32,615 bases of DNA, taken from Candidatus Salinicoccus stercoripullorum (GTDB lineage Bacteria > Bacillota > Bacilli > Staphylococcales > Salinicoccaceae). The translations under genes and the position numbers were made by a program. Location of the stretch: the NCBI GenBank assembly GCA_019113295.1, contig DXHR01000024.1, positions 1-32,615 on the forward strand. Direction: 5' to 3'. The notes under the pieces were generated by a model, which ran no database searches, was not told the DNA's origin, and saw nothing but the letters and a program-made list of their open reading frames with translations. Shown here in pieces: positions 15,281 through 24,006 of this stretch. Each line of letters opens with the position of its first letter. Position 1 is the stretch's first letter.

Positions 15281-16135
15281 ATGATGACAGTGGATAAAAC
15301 ATATCGATTGAATGATGACACGAGTATCCCGGCGATCGGTCTCGGCACCATCAGTCTGAAAGGTGCCAGAGGCGTCAGCAGTATTGTAACTGCAATAGAG
15401 GAGAATGGATACCGTCTCATTGACACTTCAACCAATTATAATAATGAAGGGGCTGTCGGAGAAGCAATCCGCCGTACGGTCGTTCCGAGGGAAGAGTTGA
15501 TCATCAATTCAAAACTACCGGGTGCGGCACATGATTATGATCAGGCAATCCAGATGATCCAGGAATCCCTTTACCGTATCGGCATCGACTATTTCGACAA
15601 GTATCTGATTCACTGGCCGCTGCCGAAGCAGGGAAAATACGTGGAAGCTTGGCAGGCTCTGATAGACGCACAGAAATTTGGTCTTATAAAAACGATAGGT
15701 GTATCCAACTTCCTGACGGAACATCTGGAGAAACTCATTGATGAGACTGGGGTGACACCTGCCACGAACCAGATTGAAAGGCACCCTTACTTCAACAATA
15801 ATGAACTGGTTGAAGATAACAGACGGCTTGGAATACTTCCGGAGGCATGGAGCCCCTTCGGCCGGGAAATCAACGATGTGCTGGAAAATGAGACAATCCG
15901 GGAAATTGCTGAAAAGCATGGTAAATCACCTGCCCAGATCATCGTACGCTGGAATGTCCAAAATGATGTACTCGTCATCCCGAGATCTTCATCACCGGCC
16001 CATCAGAAGGAGAATCTGGATGTCTTTGACTTTGAACTGACGGACGAAGATGTAAAAGAGATTGATGGACTTGATAAAGGAGAAGAGGGAAGGGTGGAAG
16101 GTCAGCATCCAAACGAGTACGAAGAGTTTGTATGA
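15281..16135 (+). CDS. Aldo/keto reductase
   Basis: A 284-residue NADPH-dependent carbonyl reductase with a TIM-barrel fold. The catalytic tetrad is complete: Asp48 and Tyr53 (in LIDTSTNY), Lys78 (INSKLPG) and His111 (LIHWPLP). The middle signature GVSNFLTEHLEKL and the coenzyme segment VIPRSSSPAHQKENLDVFDF are intact. The length is typical for YvgN/2,5-diketogluconate-reductase-like members, which act on methylglyoxal and many small aldehydes; the actual substrate is not knowable here. It stands alone between two terminators. ATG 15281 and ATG 15284 are both close to the AAGGGAG site. Confidence 0.92.
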   Translation: MMTVDKTYRLNDDTSIPAIGLGTISLKGARGVSSIVTAIEENGYRLIDTSTNYNNEGAVGEAIRRTVVPREELIINSKLPGAAHDYDQAIQMIQESLYRIGIDYFDKYLIHWPLPKQGKYVEAWQALIDAQKFGLIKTIGVSNFLTEHLEKLIDETGVTPATNQIERHPYFNNNELVEDNRRLGILPEAWSPFGREINDVLENETIREIAEKHGKSPAQIIVRWNVQNDVLVIPRSSSPAHQKENLDVFDFELTDEDVKEIDGLDKGEEGRVEGQHPNEYEEFV

Positions 16136-16147
16136 TATACTGTCTGT

Positions 16148-16178
16148 GTCCGGCCGAAATACGGCCGGACCTTTTTTT
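16148..16178 (+). terminator. Intrinsic terminator after the aldo/keto reductase
   Basis: GTCCGGCCG pairs with CGGCCGGAC across a 5-base loop (16148-16156 with 16162-16170) and is followed by C and seven Ts. Confidence 0.93.
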
Positions 16179-16193
16179 GCCGGTGATTGGACT

Positions 16194-16222
16194 TTGAAGC
16201 CCGGGTACAATATGTTTATAAT
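16194..16222 (+). promoter_or_regulatory. Promoter of the tubby-like/Fra/ACR3 operon
   Basis: TTGAAG (16194-16199), a 17-base spacer and a perfect TATAAT (16217-16222), 45 bases ahead of the first gene. Confidence 0.7.
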
Positions 16223-16266
16223 TGAAGCAAATGCAAATCACAGGTTAAAGGTTTGAGGAGGCAGCT

Positions 16267-16794
16267 ATGAAAGAATACCAGTTCCAGGCCACTATTGAAG
16301 CAGACGATCATAAGCTTGTCCAGGTAGTCGATGACAAAGGCGGGTCAGCGGGATTCATTGAGAAAGACTCACTGATGAAATGTGAAGAAAAGCACACATA
16401 TTCTTTCACTTCCAAAGAAGGCTCCAAAGTGATTGTGGGACTGAAGCGGCGCAAGTTCAGGGATTTGAATATCGCCAACTACATTATTGCTGCCGGAGAT
16501 ACGACAATAATTCTCAAAGAGAAGGCGGGAAAAAACCTGCTGCGCTTCAGGGTGAAAGGACATATCGGAGAAAACCATATGTATATAAAAGAGGATGAAG
16601 AGGGCAACATGGATGTTTTCATCAATCGCCATAAAGCCGCTGTAATCACTGAATATTCTCCTGAAAAGATCATCACAGCAATAGATGATGAAATAGAAGA
16701 GGACGACGTGGTTTTTGCAGTGGTGATACTGATGTTCTTCATGTTTAAATTGTACAAAAGGGAGTCATGGCATATAGAGGAACTGTTGTCATAA
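16267..16794 (+). CDS. Hypothetical protein, tubby C-terminal-like (YxjI/LURP-one type)
   Basis: A 175-residue soluble protein rich in alternating short beta strands, ending in a hydrophobic helix (about 148-161, VVFAVVILMFFMFKLYKR). The strand pattern and the size resemble the small tubby/LURP-one-related proteins of Firmicutes, some of which carry a C-terminal membrane helix. That is a fold-level impression, not a motif match. It opens a probable three-gene unit, with 18 bases to the next gene, under a consensus-like promoter. The start is well supported by GAGGAGG about 6 bases upstream. Confidence 0.7.
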   Translation: MKEYQFQATIEADDHKLVQVVDDKGGSAGFIEKDSLMKCEEKHTYSFTSKEGSKVIVGLKRRKFRDLNIANYIIAAGDTTIILKEKAGKNLLRFRVKGHIGENHMYIKEDEEGNMDVFINRHKAAVITEYSPEKIITAIDDEIEEDDVVFAVVILMFFMFKLYKRESWHIEELLS

Positions 16795-16812
16795 TAGTAA
16801 CGGGGAGGAAAG

Positions 16813-17184
16813 ATGATGGAAGTATTCAAAGATTTTCTGGACAAGTTGGACGATCAGCAAGTACGTTTTAAAATTGAGGAAGTGCTGCAGTGGATTTCGG
16901 ATGAATACCCGGATCTGGGGAAGACAGTTAAATGGAATCAGCCGATGTTCACGGACCATGGCACCTTCATAATCGCTTTCAGCGTATCCAAAAAGCATGT
17001 ATCTGTTGCGCCCGAAACTGTGGCAATCAAGCGTTTTGAACCGGAAATCAAAGAAGCTGGTCACAGTTACACGGATAATGTCATCAGGATAACATGGAAT
17101 GAACCGATGAATTATGAACTGCTCAGTAAACTGATCGACTTTAATATTGAGGATAAAAAAGACCATGACAAGTTTTGGAGATGA
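16813..17184 (+). CDS. YdhG/Fra-like DUF1801 protein (iron chaperone family)
   Basis: A 123-residue protein with the DUF1801/YdhG fold. The conserved core is KTVKWNQPMFTDHGTFIIAF followed by KKHVSVAPET, then FEPEIKEAGHSYTDNVIRI, and a C-terminal YELLSKLIDFNIEDK. The B. subtilis and S. aureus relatives (Fra) are reported frataxin-like iron donors, so a role in iron delivery to clusters or haem is possible. ATG 16813 follows GGGGAGGAAAG. It is 18 bases after the tubby-like gene and 38 bases ahead of the permease start, so co-transcription is likely. Confidence 0.85.
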   Translation: MMEVFKDFLDKLDDQQVRFKIEEVLQWISDEYPDLGKTVKWNQPMFTDHGTFIIAFSVSKKHVSVAPETVAIKRFEPEIKEAGHSYTDNVIRITWNEPMNYELLSKLIDFNIEDKKDHDKFWR

Positions 17185-17222
17185 TCAGTGGTGCTCCTCA
17201 TCACTTGGAGAAAGGGATAACC

Positions 17223-18170
17223 ATGCAGACACTTGAAAAATATCAGCCCTTCATCATCATGGCGGCAGTATTCATAGGGTTGATGATTGGAGGGATCCCT
17301 GTCATACAGATGTATGCAGGGATTTTTATAATACCATTTCTGATGGCCATGCTTTTTGGGCTTTTCATGATGATGCCCTTTGGAAGCATTGTCCTGTCAT
17401 TTAAAAAAGTACGTTTTTTTTGGACCTCATTGATAATAAACTTTGTATGGACACCTATTCTTGCCTACGGTATCGGAGCGGTGTTCCTGTCGGATCGGCC
17501 AGTACTCTGGATCGGCTTCGTCATGCTCATGGTCACACCCTGTACTGACTGGTATCTGGTATTCACGGAAGTGGCGAAAGGGAATACTGCACTGTCCACA
17601 TCTCTGCTGCCGGTCAATCTGGTAATTCAAATCGTACTTCTGCCGATGTATCTTTATCTGTTTTTCGGTACATATGAAACAGTCGGAATGGGAGATATAC
17701 TGAGGAGCATACTGTTTGTGCTCGTGGTGCCGACGGTCCTCGCATCAGCCGCGAAGCTCTTCTTCACCGGCAGACGGAAAAATATTACCGAAGAGAAGAT
17801 TTTTCCATTCTTCGGTCAGTCCAATATCATTTTCCTGGCCCTTGCTGTAATGGCCATGTTTGCATCCGAAAGAGAAGCTTTGACAGGCAATCCCGGTATT
17901 GTTCTACTGCTGCTCGTTCCGATTCTGTTGTTTTTCCTGGTGACATTTTTCATGAGCAGCCTGGCCGGACGTTTGATGAAATTCGGGCGTGACGATACGG
18001 TCAGTCTGATAATGACGACGATGGCGAGGAATTCACCTATTGCACTGTCAATTGCAGCCACTGCATTTGCCCATGAACCACTGCTTGCCCTTGTTCTCGT
18101 CATCGGACCGCTGATCGAACTGCCCGTCCTTTCTGTAACGGCACGAAAATTGATTAGTTCAAACAGATAG
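17223..18170 (+). CDS. SBF/ACR3-like permease (arsenic resistance protein family)
   Basis: A 315-residue membrane carrier with about ten hydrophobic helices, of the bile acid:sodium symporter/ACR3 superfamily. The motif MVTPCTDWYLVFTEVAKGN (about residues 101-119) corresponds to the conserved PCT element of the Firmicute arsenic-resistance-protein branch, and TMARNSPIALSIA lies in a crossing helix of the second repeat. The frame opens at 17175 inside the previous gene, but ATG 17223 has GGAGAAAGGG in place and starts at the normal family position. No arsR or arsC is nearby, so arsenite export is family inference only. Confidence 0.82.
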   Translation: MQTLEKYQPFIIMAAVFIGLMIGGIPVIQMYAGIFIIPFLMAMLFGLFMMMPFGSIVLSFKKVRFFWTSLIINFVWTPILAYGIGAVFLSDRPVLWIGFVMLMVTPCTDWYLVFTEVAKGNTALSTSLLPVNLVIQIVLLPMYLYLFFGTYETVGMGDILRSILFVLVVPTVLASAAKLFFTGRRKNITEEKIFPFFGQSNIIFLALAVMAMFASEREALTGNPGIVLLLLVPILLFFLVTFFMSSLAGRLMKFGRDDTVSLIMTTMARNSPIALSIAATAFAHEPLLALVLVIGPLIELPVLSVTARKLISSNR

Positions 18171-18257
18171 AGAGGGTATGAAAATAGAGAACGTGCAGCT
18201 GAGCAGGCGAGAATGAAATGCATTCATATTTAAGGGATGATTGTAAGGAGGAAGAAT

Positions 18258-18332
18258 ATGAAAATGAACGAATTGAAAATGCAGTTCACCGGTATAAAAC
18301 CGATTGAAGAATTTGTCAAAGAAATGCGATAA
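18258..18332 (+). CDS. 24-residue small ORF with a strong ribosome binding site
   Basis: MKMNELKMQFTGIKPIEEFV followed by KEMR and a TAA. AAGGAGGAAGA lies immediately upstream at an ideal distance, better than most genes in the window. The peptide is amphipathic and lysine/glutamate rich, with no signal or membrane segment. It stands between the ACR3-like permease and yitT. It could be a real small protein or the surviving start of a truncated gene. No homologue is known to me. Confidence 0.4.
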   Translation: MKMNELKMQFTGIKPIEEFVKEMR

Positions 18333-18388
18333 ATTTTATGATGGTCTGTTTATTGAAAATATAAAAAATTAGGAATACAAAAAAAGAG

Positions 18389-18418
18389 TTGAAATTTACA
18401 TGCATTCTCCTTTATCAT
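18389..18418 (+). promoter_or_regulatory. yitT promoter
   Basis: TTGAAA (18389-18394), an 18-base spacer and TATCAT (18413-18418), about 40 bases before the yitT start. Confidence 0.5.
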
Positions 18419-18456
18419 GAATCGGCGGTACTCAAGGGATCTAAAGGAGGGTAATT

Positions 18457-19350
18457 GTGAAAAATAGAAGAAAACGCAGAAGAATCAATTTTGAAAAGAT
18501 GAGAATCTACATGACACCGAGGATTACAGTACAGACGTTGATAAATATAGCTGTCGTGATATTGGGTTCATTCCTTTTTTCCATCGGCATCAATACTTTT
18601 ATGATTGCAGGTAATCTGGGTGAAGGCGGCGTCACGGGGGTGGCAATTATCCTTCTGTACGCGTTTGATATATCACCGGCGATATCCACACTGGTACTTA
18701 ACTCCCTATTGCTTATAGTGGGCTTCAAGTACCTTTCGAGACGTGCGATGTATTACACGATATTTGCAGTGATCATGATGTCCATGTTTTTGGGCCTTAC
18801 AGAAACATGGGTGATACAATCGGATGAGATAATGCTTAACGTCATATTCGGCGGCCTGTTCATCGGTCTGGGCAATGGTCTTGTCATTCGTATCGGAGCA
18901 ACGACGGCCGGTTCGGCAATAATCGGGCGGATTGCCCATAAATTCCTGGATGTAAAAATAGCAACTGCCATTTTGGTGGCCGACCTCATCGTCATACTGC
19001 TCAGTCTGACGGTCCTTACAGTCGAAAAGGTGCTCCTTACTGTCACTGCTATGTATATCGCGGTAAAAGTGATGGACTTCATCATCGAAGGTATGAACCC
19101 GAAAAAAGCTGTTACAATCGTTTCAGAAAAGCCCGAGGCACTCGGTACACTGATCAACAGTGAAATCGGCCGTGGTGTGACAATGCTTAACGGCAAAGGT
19201 TTCTATACAAGGACGGAGAAGGATATCCTCTATGTTGTCATCAACAAATCCAAGCTGGTCAGACTTAAAAGGCTGATCAAAAAGTACGACGAGAATGCCT
19301 TCGTCGTTGTAAACGACGTAAACAGCGTGCTCGGCAACTCTTTCGTCTGA
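18457..19350 (+). CDS. YitT-family membrane protein (DUF161 + DUF2179)
   Basis: A 297-residue protein. After a basic N-terminus, about five to six membrane helices (residues ~25-210) carry the family motifs INTFMIAGNLGEGGVTGVAI and GLVIRIGATTAGSAIIGRI. A soluble C-terminal DUF2179 domain follows, with EIGRGVTMLNGKGFYTRTEKD. Function is unknown across the family; it is often assumed to be a small-molecule transporter with a regulatory tail. The start is a GTG just after AAAGGAGGG; an ATG 18 codons later is an alternative. It is monocistronic, ending at a bidirectional hairpin shared with the tRNA. Confidence 0.9.
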   Translation: MKNRRKRRRINFEKMRIYMTPRITVQTLINIAVVILGSFLFSIGINTFMIAGNLGEGGVTGVAIILLYAFDISPAISTLVLNSLLLIVGFKYLSRRAMYYTIFAVIMMSMFLGLTETWVIQSDEIMLNVIFGGLFIGLGNGLVIRIGATTAGSAIIGRIAHKFLDVKIATAILVADLIVILLSLTVLTVEKVLLTVTAMYIAVKVMDFIIEGMNPKKAVTIVSEKPEALGTLINSEIGRGVTMLNGKGFYTRTEKDILYVVINKSKLVRLKRLIKKYDENAFVVVNDVNSVLGNSFV

Positions 19351-19379
19351 CCTATATATTTGAATACCCGATTCAATAG

Positions 19380-19413
19380 AAAAAGCATCCGGAAAAATTT
19401 CCGGATGCTTTTT
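19380..19413. terminator. Bidirectional terminator between yitT and tRNA-Val
   Basis: A 16-bp perfect stem (19380-19395 with 19398-19413) with A and T tracts on opposite sides, serving yitT rightward and the tRNA leftward. Confidence 0.92.
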
Positions 19414-19415
19414 AG

Positions 19416-19487
19416 TGACTCCGAGTGGTTTCGAACCACCGACCTCTTGCATGTCAAGCAAGCGCTCTCCCGCTGAGCTACGGAGTC
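19416..19487 (-). tRNA. tRNA-Val (anticodon GAC)
   Basis: On the minus strand the 7-bp acceptor GACTCCG/CGGAGTC, a D arm GCTC...GAGC, the anticodon stem CTTGC/GCAAG with loop TTGACAT (anticodon GAC, reading GUC) and a T arm GGTGG-TTCGAAA-CCACT fold without mismatch apart from one G-U pair. The discriminator is A and the CCA end is not encoded. It is a single tRNA, not part of a cluster. A promoter TTGACA-17-TAAATT lies upstream at 19510-19538 and a terminator lies directly downstream. Confidence 0.95.
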
Positions 19488-19509
19488 ATTATGTAAATCA
19501 CTAATTTCC

Positions 19510-19538
19510 AATTTACATGGTATTAATGGAAATGTCAA
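19510..19538 (-). promoter_or_regulatory. tRNA-Val promoter
   Basis: On the minus strand TTGACA (19533-19538), a 17-base spacer and TAAATT (19510-19515), about 22 bases before the tRNA 5' end. Confidence 0.65.
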
Positions 19539-19571
19539 ATGTTTATTTTGACTGAGTTTTCTGATATATCA

Positions 19572-19600
19572 TTGAGGAGATCCCCTTTATTGATTATAAT
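19572..19600 (+). promoter_or_regulatory. Promoter of the acetoin reductase gene
   Basis: TTGAGG (19572-19577), a 17-base spacer and a perfect TATAAT (19595-19600), 33 bases before the start codon. Confidence 0.7.
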
Positions 19601-19633
19601 TGAATTGAAAGATAAAAAATGGAGGGGATCATT

Positions 19634-20407
19634 ATGTCTAGAGTTGCTGTTGTAACCGGTTCGGGTGGTGGTCTTGGCAAAGGAATTGCAGAACGTCTGG
19701 CAAAAGATGGTTTCAAAGTTGTCGTCAATGATATCAATGCAGAAGCAGTCAATTCTACAGTGGAGGAGATCAAGGGCAGAGGGCACGATGTAATTGGCGT
19801 CCAGGGTGATGTTTCCAAAAAGGAACATCAGTTTTTGCTTGTACAGCGGTCCGTGGAGGCGTTCGGCCGGCTGGATGTCTTTGTCAATAACGCCGGTATA
19901 GATGTTGTCACACCGTTTTTGGATGTGGATGAAGAACAGTTGAACAAGGCATTCTCCATCAATGTGAACGGTGTTGTATTTGGTACCCAGGCGGCTGCGG
20001 AACAGTTCAGGAAACAGGAAACGAAAGGTAAGATCATCAATGCATGCAGTATCGCGGGACATGAATCATATGAAATGCTGTCGACGTATTCAGCAACAAA
20101 GCACGCGGTAAAATCATTTACTCATTCTTCGGCGAAGGAGCTTGCCCCCTATGATATCAGGGTTAACGCCTACTGTCCGGGTGTGGCAGGTACAGCCATG
20201 TGGGACAGGATAGATGAAGAAATGGTCAAATACTACGATCATATGGAGCCTGGTGATGCTTTCAAGGAATTCTCGGGAAGTATCCTTCTCGGAAGACCGC
20301 AGGAACCGGAAGATGTAGCGAATCTGGTATCATTCCTGGCTTCTGATGATTCCGACTATATAACTGGTCAGGCTATTGTCACTGACGGCGGCCTGGTATT
20401 CAGATGA
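19634..20407 (+). CDS. butA: Acetoin/diacetyl reductase (2,3-butanediol dehydrogenase, SDR family)
   Basis: A 257-residue short-chain dehydrogenase that interconverts diacetyl, acetoin and butanediol with NAD(H). The TGxxxGxG nucleotide loop (8-15), NNAG (85-88) and the catalytic Ser139, Tyr152 and Lys156 are present. The segment [14 protein letters not shown] (181-194) is characteristic of the acetoin reductase subgroup (ButA/BudC), and the length equals that family. An in-frame ATG at 19619 lies inside the ribosome binding region; ATG 19634 is 6 bases after GGAGGGG and is preferred. It stands alone between its own promoter and two hairpins. Confidence 0.9.
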   Translation: MSRVAVVTGSGGGLGKGIAERLAKDGFKVVVNDINAEAVNSTVEEIKGRGHDVIGVQGDVSKKEHQFLLVQRSVEAFGRLDVFVNNAGIDVVTPFLDVDEEQLNKAFSINVNGVVFGTQAAAEQFRKQETKGKIINACSIAGHESYEMLSTYSATKHAVKSFTHSSAKELAPYDIRVNAYCPGVAGTAMWDRIDEEMVKYYDHMEPGDAFKEFSGSILLGRPQEPEDVANLVSFLASDDSDYITGQAIVTDGGLVFR

Positions 20408-20421
20408 GTGGATTTTAAATA

Positions 20422-20445
20422 CCGCTTTGATGCATATCAAAGCGG
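20422..20445 (+). terminator. Intrinsic terminator after butA
   Basis: CCGCTTTGAT pairs with ATCAAAGCGG around a GCAT loop; the T-rich tail is loose (CATTTAACGTTTTTT). Confidence 0.75.
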
Positions 20446-20535
20446 CATTTAACGTTTTTTCTGCATGTCTGTCCGGTGAGAATCCGGATAAAGCGGGCAT
20501 TTCTCAAAGGTTCACCATGATGTGATCCATCACAA

Positions 20536-20568
20536 AAAAGCCGTCCGGGGATTTCCCGGACGGCTTTT
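20536..20568. terminator. Terminator of the RND pump gene
   Basis: A 14-bp stem (20536-20549 with 20555-20568) flanked by an A tract and a T tract, 10 bases after the stop of the leftward pump gene. It can act in both directions. Confidence 0.88.
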
Positions 20569-20578
20569 AAATTATCTG

Positions 20579-23500
20579 TTATTCATCAGATTTGTCATTC
20601 TTCATCCTGTTCAGCAGTTTCTGCATTTCATTGATGTAGTTTTCATTCTGGTTTTCCTCTACTTCAGGTGCCTGAGGATCCGCACTCTGAACAGTGTTTC
20701 TTGATTCGTAGTCGTATTCGCTGTCTGCATCTTGTTTTTGACTGTGTTCTTCTTCACGTTTTTTTGCGTCGATTTCCTTCTGGGTTATAATTTCTCCCTC
20801 CGGTGTCATGTACTTCTTATGCATTTTGCGTGTTTCCTTATCAACATAGCTGTAGAAGATAGGGATGATGAAGAGCGTGAAGACTGTACTGCTTGTAAGA
20901 CCACCGATTACAACAATACCCATGGAGGCGACCATTTCCCCGCCTTCACCGATGCCCATGGCAAGCGGCAGCATGCCGAGTGCTGTGGTCAGTGCCGTAA
21001 TCACGATTGGACGGAAGCGGTGCTGCACACTCATCTCAAGAGCTTCCAGTGTAGGGTAACCTTTCTCCTTCTGCTGGTTTGTGTAATCGACCAGCAGGAT
21101 AGAGTTGTTTACGACGATGCCGAGCAGCATGATGATTCCGACGAACGAGACAATGCTGAGCGGGTTATTTGTAATGACCAGGGAGAGCATTACTCCGATT
21201 ATGCTGAGCGGTACAGCCATTATTACTATGAATGGATGTTTGAATGATTCGAATTGGGCAACCATCACGAGGTAGATGAATACAATACCCAGTATCAGCG
21301 CCAGCAGCATCTGCGGCATGGCGTCCGTCAGCATTTCAAGGTCCCCGCCGACGGAGTAGTGCGTATTCTCGCTGAAATCAGCGTCTGCCACGATATCTTC
21401 CACGTAGGAACCTGCTTCGTTCAGTGACATGTCTTCGGCATACGTAATTGTGAGTTCACTCGTTTCCTCCATGCTGTCCCGTGTAATCAGCGGAAGCATG
21501 TCCGCTTCTTCGAGTTCAGCGACCTCGTTTAACGCTACATATTCACCTTCATCGTTCGCAATCTCGATATTTTCGAATTCTTCCATGCTTGTGAGTACAT
21601 CATCCGGATACTTCACGACAATCGAGAGGAATTCGTTGTCATTCTCTACGGTCGATGCCTGTACTCCGTTTGAAGCTTCATATAATGCGGAACCCACCTG
21701 GGCCGGCTGCAGACCGTTTTCCCGGGCTGCTGTGCGGTCTACCTGTACCTGCAGTTCCTGGACCATTTCTTCACGGCTGGATTCGACACTTTCAATCTGA
21801 TCATCATCTTCAAGTGCTTCTATGATCGTTGCTTCGGATTCAGCAAGGCGGTCCGCATAATCATCAGAGACATTGAGTGTCAGGGTGTTCGGTTCTCCAC
21901 CCATGCCTGACTGTGACATCGGCACGATATTTATTTCTGCAGACTCATCAATTCCTTCTATTTCATCCTCGATTTCGTTGATGAAGTCATTCGTAGTAAG
22001 GCTGCGGCTGTCCGGATCGACAAGTGTTGCGGTTATGCTTGCTTTGTTGGGTTCTTCCGTCATCGACATCATCGGTGAGGTGGAGCCTATGGTGCTCAGG
22101 TAAGTATCGACTTCAGAATATTCCTTGAGTTCATTTTCAATCTTTTCAACTGTTTCGAAAGTATCTTCAAATATTGTGCCCTGTTCCTTTTCGATTTCAA
22201 TGGTGAGCGCGCCTTCGTCACTCTCAGGCATCAGGTTGATGCCCTGATTGTAAATGCCGAGTGCACTGATGATCAATAGAAGTGTCGTGAGTACGATCAC
22301 AAGGACGCGATGGTTCAATGACCATTTGGTCAATCTTCTCAGCGCTTTCATGTAGGATCTTTCGCTTCGGGCTTTCTCGAGGTTTTCATCCGGTGCTTTC
22401 AAAATTCTGCTGGCCAGCATCGGCACAACCGTCAACGCGATGAATAAAGAGCCGAACAGACTGAATGCAACGGTTATGGCGAATGGTGTGAAGAGCTGTC
22501 CGACAAGGCCGCTGACAAACACGACAGGCAGGAATACAGCCGCCGTCGTCAGAGTGGAGGCAATGATTGCCGAGGCAACTTCCTTCGTACCTTCACTTGC
22601 CGCCTGTTTTGGTTTTTTACCCATGGACAGGTGCCTGTATATATTTTCTATTACAACGACGGCGTTATCGACAAGCATCCCGATGCCGAGTGCCAATCCG
22701 CCCAGTGTCATCATATTGATACTGATGTCAGTGAAGAACAGCAGTGCAAACGTAGTGATGACAGAGAAGGGGATGGAAATGCCGATGATGAGCGGTGCCT
22801 TCAGATTTCTGAGGAAGGCGAACAGGACGACCATCGCAAGTATGGCACCTGAAATCAGTGATGTATAGACACTGTTTATCGCGATGTCGATGTATTCCCC
22901 TTCATCATATAGAGTTTCTACTGTCAGGTTGCTGAATTCTTCCTCATCCAGTTTTTCATCAAGTACATTGTTGAACTCTTCGTTGACATTGGAGGCATTG
23001 GCATCTGATGAGAGCATGACGTCAATCGACAGTGCGTCTTCCTGGTCCATCCTTGTCAGGGTATCGCTTGACTGTTCTTCGATGGAGACCTCAGCCACGT
23101 CATCAAGTGTCACAGTACCGGCATCATCCGGCAATTCTGCCAGGACAAGCTCACGCAGCGATTCCACACCATCAACCTCACTGACTGTACGGGTCGATAT
23201 GGACGTGCGGTCCTCTGTGTCTGTCACGGTGGCGTTCGGTATGGAAATATTGTTCGCTTCAATGATGCCGGCAATATCGCTCTGGCTCATATTATATTGG
23301 GACAGTGCCTCCGTATCCAGGTTGACCTGGATTTCTTCGGTCACCGAGCCGTTTTCGGTGATCGAGGCGACCCCTTCGACATTTTCCAGTTCGGTGATCA
23401 GGTCATCGACCTGATCCTGATATTCAGCGACGCTTTCACCACTTGATGTAACTGCCATCTGGATGCTTGGCATCATGGAAATATCAAATTTTAGGAAAGA

Positions 23501-23872
23501 AGGTTCTCCAGCCTCATCCGGCAGATCGACAGAATCGATCGCACGGGTTATGTCATTCTCCACATCTTCGATTTTGGTATCATAGTCAAATTCCAGTATG
23601 ACGATAGACGAGCTTTCCTGGGACTGTGATGATATATTTGTCAGCCCGCTGAGTGAGGAGAGTTCTGACTCTATAGGCTTGGTCACATCGTCCATGACCT
23701 CTTCCGGTCCGGCACCCTGATAAGTAGTGGCAACTGCCGCAACAGGCGGTTCAATGTTCGGCATCAGCTGCAGTGGCAGGCGGGTAAGGGATACAACACC
23801 GAGCAGCAGCAGGATGAGCATGACTACAATTGTAAAATTCGGTCGTCTTATGGAAAAATCCGATAGCTTCAA
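20579..23872 (-). CDS. RND-family efflux transporter (AcrB/SwrC-YerP type)
   Basis: A 1097-residue pump. Topology follows the family: one N-terminal helix, a large extracellular loop, a helix bundle (about 335-490), a second loop and a final bundle, then an acidic unstructured tail (about 1040-1097). The motif GIGMLVDNAVVVIENIYRHL (397-416) holds the proton-relay Asp402, but the second aspartate of AcrB (DD) is Asn. The helix-10 lysine of AcrB is also replaced in GIVVNNSILLVDYTNQ. Both changes are, as far as I recall, common in Gram-positive members such as SwrC, which exports surfactin. No membrane-fusion partner is encoded. The start is TTG 23872, 10 bases after AAGGAG. A TetR gene is divergent, with a dyad operator between. 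Confidence 0.9.
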   Translation of the reverse strand: MKLSDFSIRRPNFTIVVMLILLLLGVVSLTRLPLQLMPNIEPPVAAVATTYQGAGPEEVMDDVTKPIESELSSLSGLTNISSQSQESSSIVILEFDYDTKIEDVENDITRAIDSVDLPDEAGEPSFLKFDISMMPSIQMAVTSSGESVAEYQDQVDDLITELENVEGVASITENGSVTEEIQVNLDTEALSQYNMSQSDIAGIIEANNISIPNATVTDTEDRTSISTRTVSEVDGVESLRELVLAELPDDAGTVTLDDVAEVSIEEQSSDTLTRMDQEDALSIDVMLSSDANASNVNEEFNNVLDEKLDEEEFSNLTVETLYDEGEYIDIAINSVYTSLISGAILAMVVLFAFLRNLKAPLIIGISIPFSVITTFALLFFTDISINMMTLGGLALGIGMLVDNAVVVIENIYRHLSMGKKPKQAASEGTKEVASAIIASTLTTAAVFLPVVFVSGLVGQLFTPFAITVAFSLFGSLFIALTVVPMLASRILKAPDENLEKARSERSYMKALRRLTKWSLNHRVLVIVLTTLLLIISALGIYNQGINLMPESDEGALTIEIEKEQGTIFEDTFETVEKIENELKEYSEVDTYLSTIGSTSPMMSMTEEPNKASITATLVDPDSRSLTTNDFINEIEDEIEGIDESAEINIVPMSQSGMGGEPNTLTLNVSDDYADRLAESEATIIEALEDDDQIESVESSREEMVQELQVQVDRTAARENGLQPAQVGSALYEASNGVQASTVENDNEFLSIVVKYPDDVLTSMEEFENIEIANDEGEYVALNEVAELEEADMLPLITRDSMEETSELTITYAEDMSLNEAGSYVEDIVADADFSENTHYSVGGDLEMLTDAMPQMLLALILGIVFIYLVMVAQFESFKHPFIVIMAVPLSIIGVMLSLVITNNPLSIVSFVGIIMLLGIVVNNSILLVDYTNQQKEKGYPTLEALEMSVQHRFRPIVITALTTALGMLPLAMGIGEGGEMVASMGIVVIGGLTSSTVFTLFIIPIFYSYVDKETRKMHKKYMTPEGEIITQKEIDAKKREEEHSQKQDADSEYDYESRNTVQSADPQAPEVEENQNENYINEMQKLLNRMKNDKSDE

Positions 23873-23918
23873 AATATGTTCGCTCCTTATTATAAAATTA
23901 TTTACTTTTACTAATCCA

Positions 23919-23934
23919 ACAACATGTTGTACAA
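23919..23934. promoter_or_regulatory. Candidate TetR operator between the RND and TetR genes
   Basis: A perfect palindrome ACAACATGTTGT (23919-23930) overlapping a second one, TTGTACAA (23927-23934). On the minus strand it sits directly upstream of, or over, the -35 region of a promoter with a perfect TATAAT that drives the pump. Confidence 0.65.
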
Positions 23935-24006
23935 TACTATATGTTAATTAAAGTGGGAACCTGTATCAATAAACAATCAGGGCGAAAGTGTTGAAAGTGG
24001 GGGAAT

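Noticed and set aside
23727..23951. Plus-strand short frame at the RND/TetR boundary
   Set aside because: It is antisense to the pump N-terminus and overlaps the operator region; no start signal.
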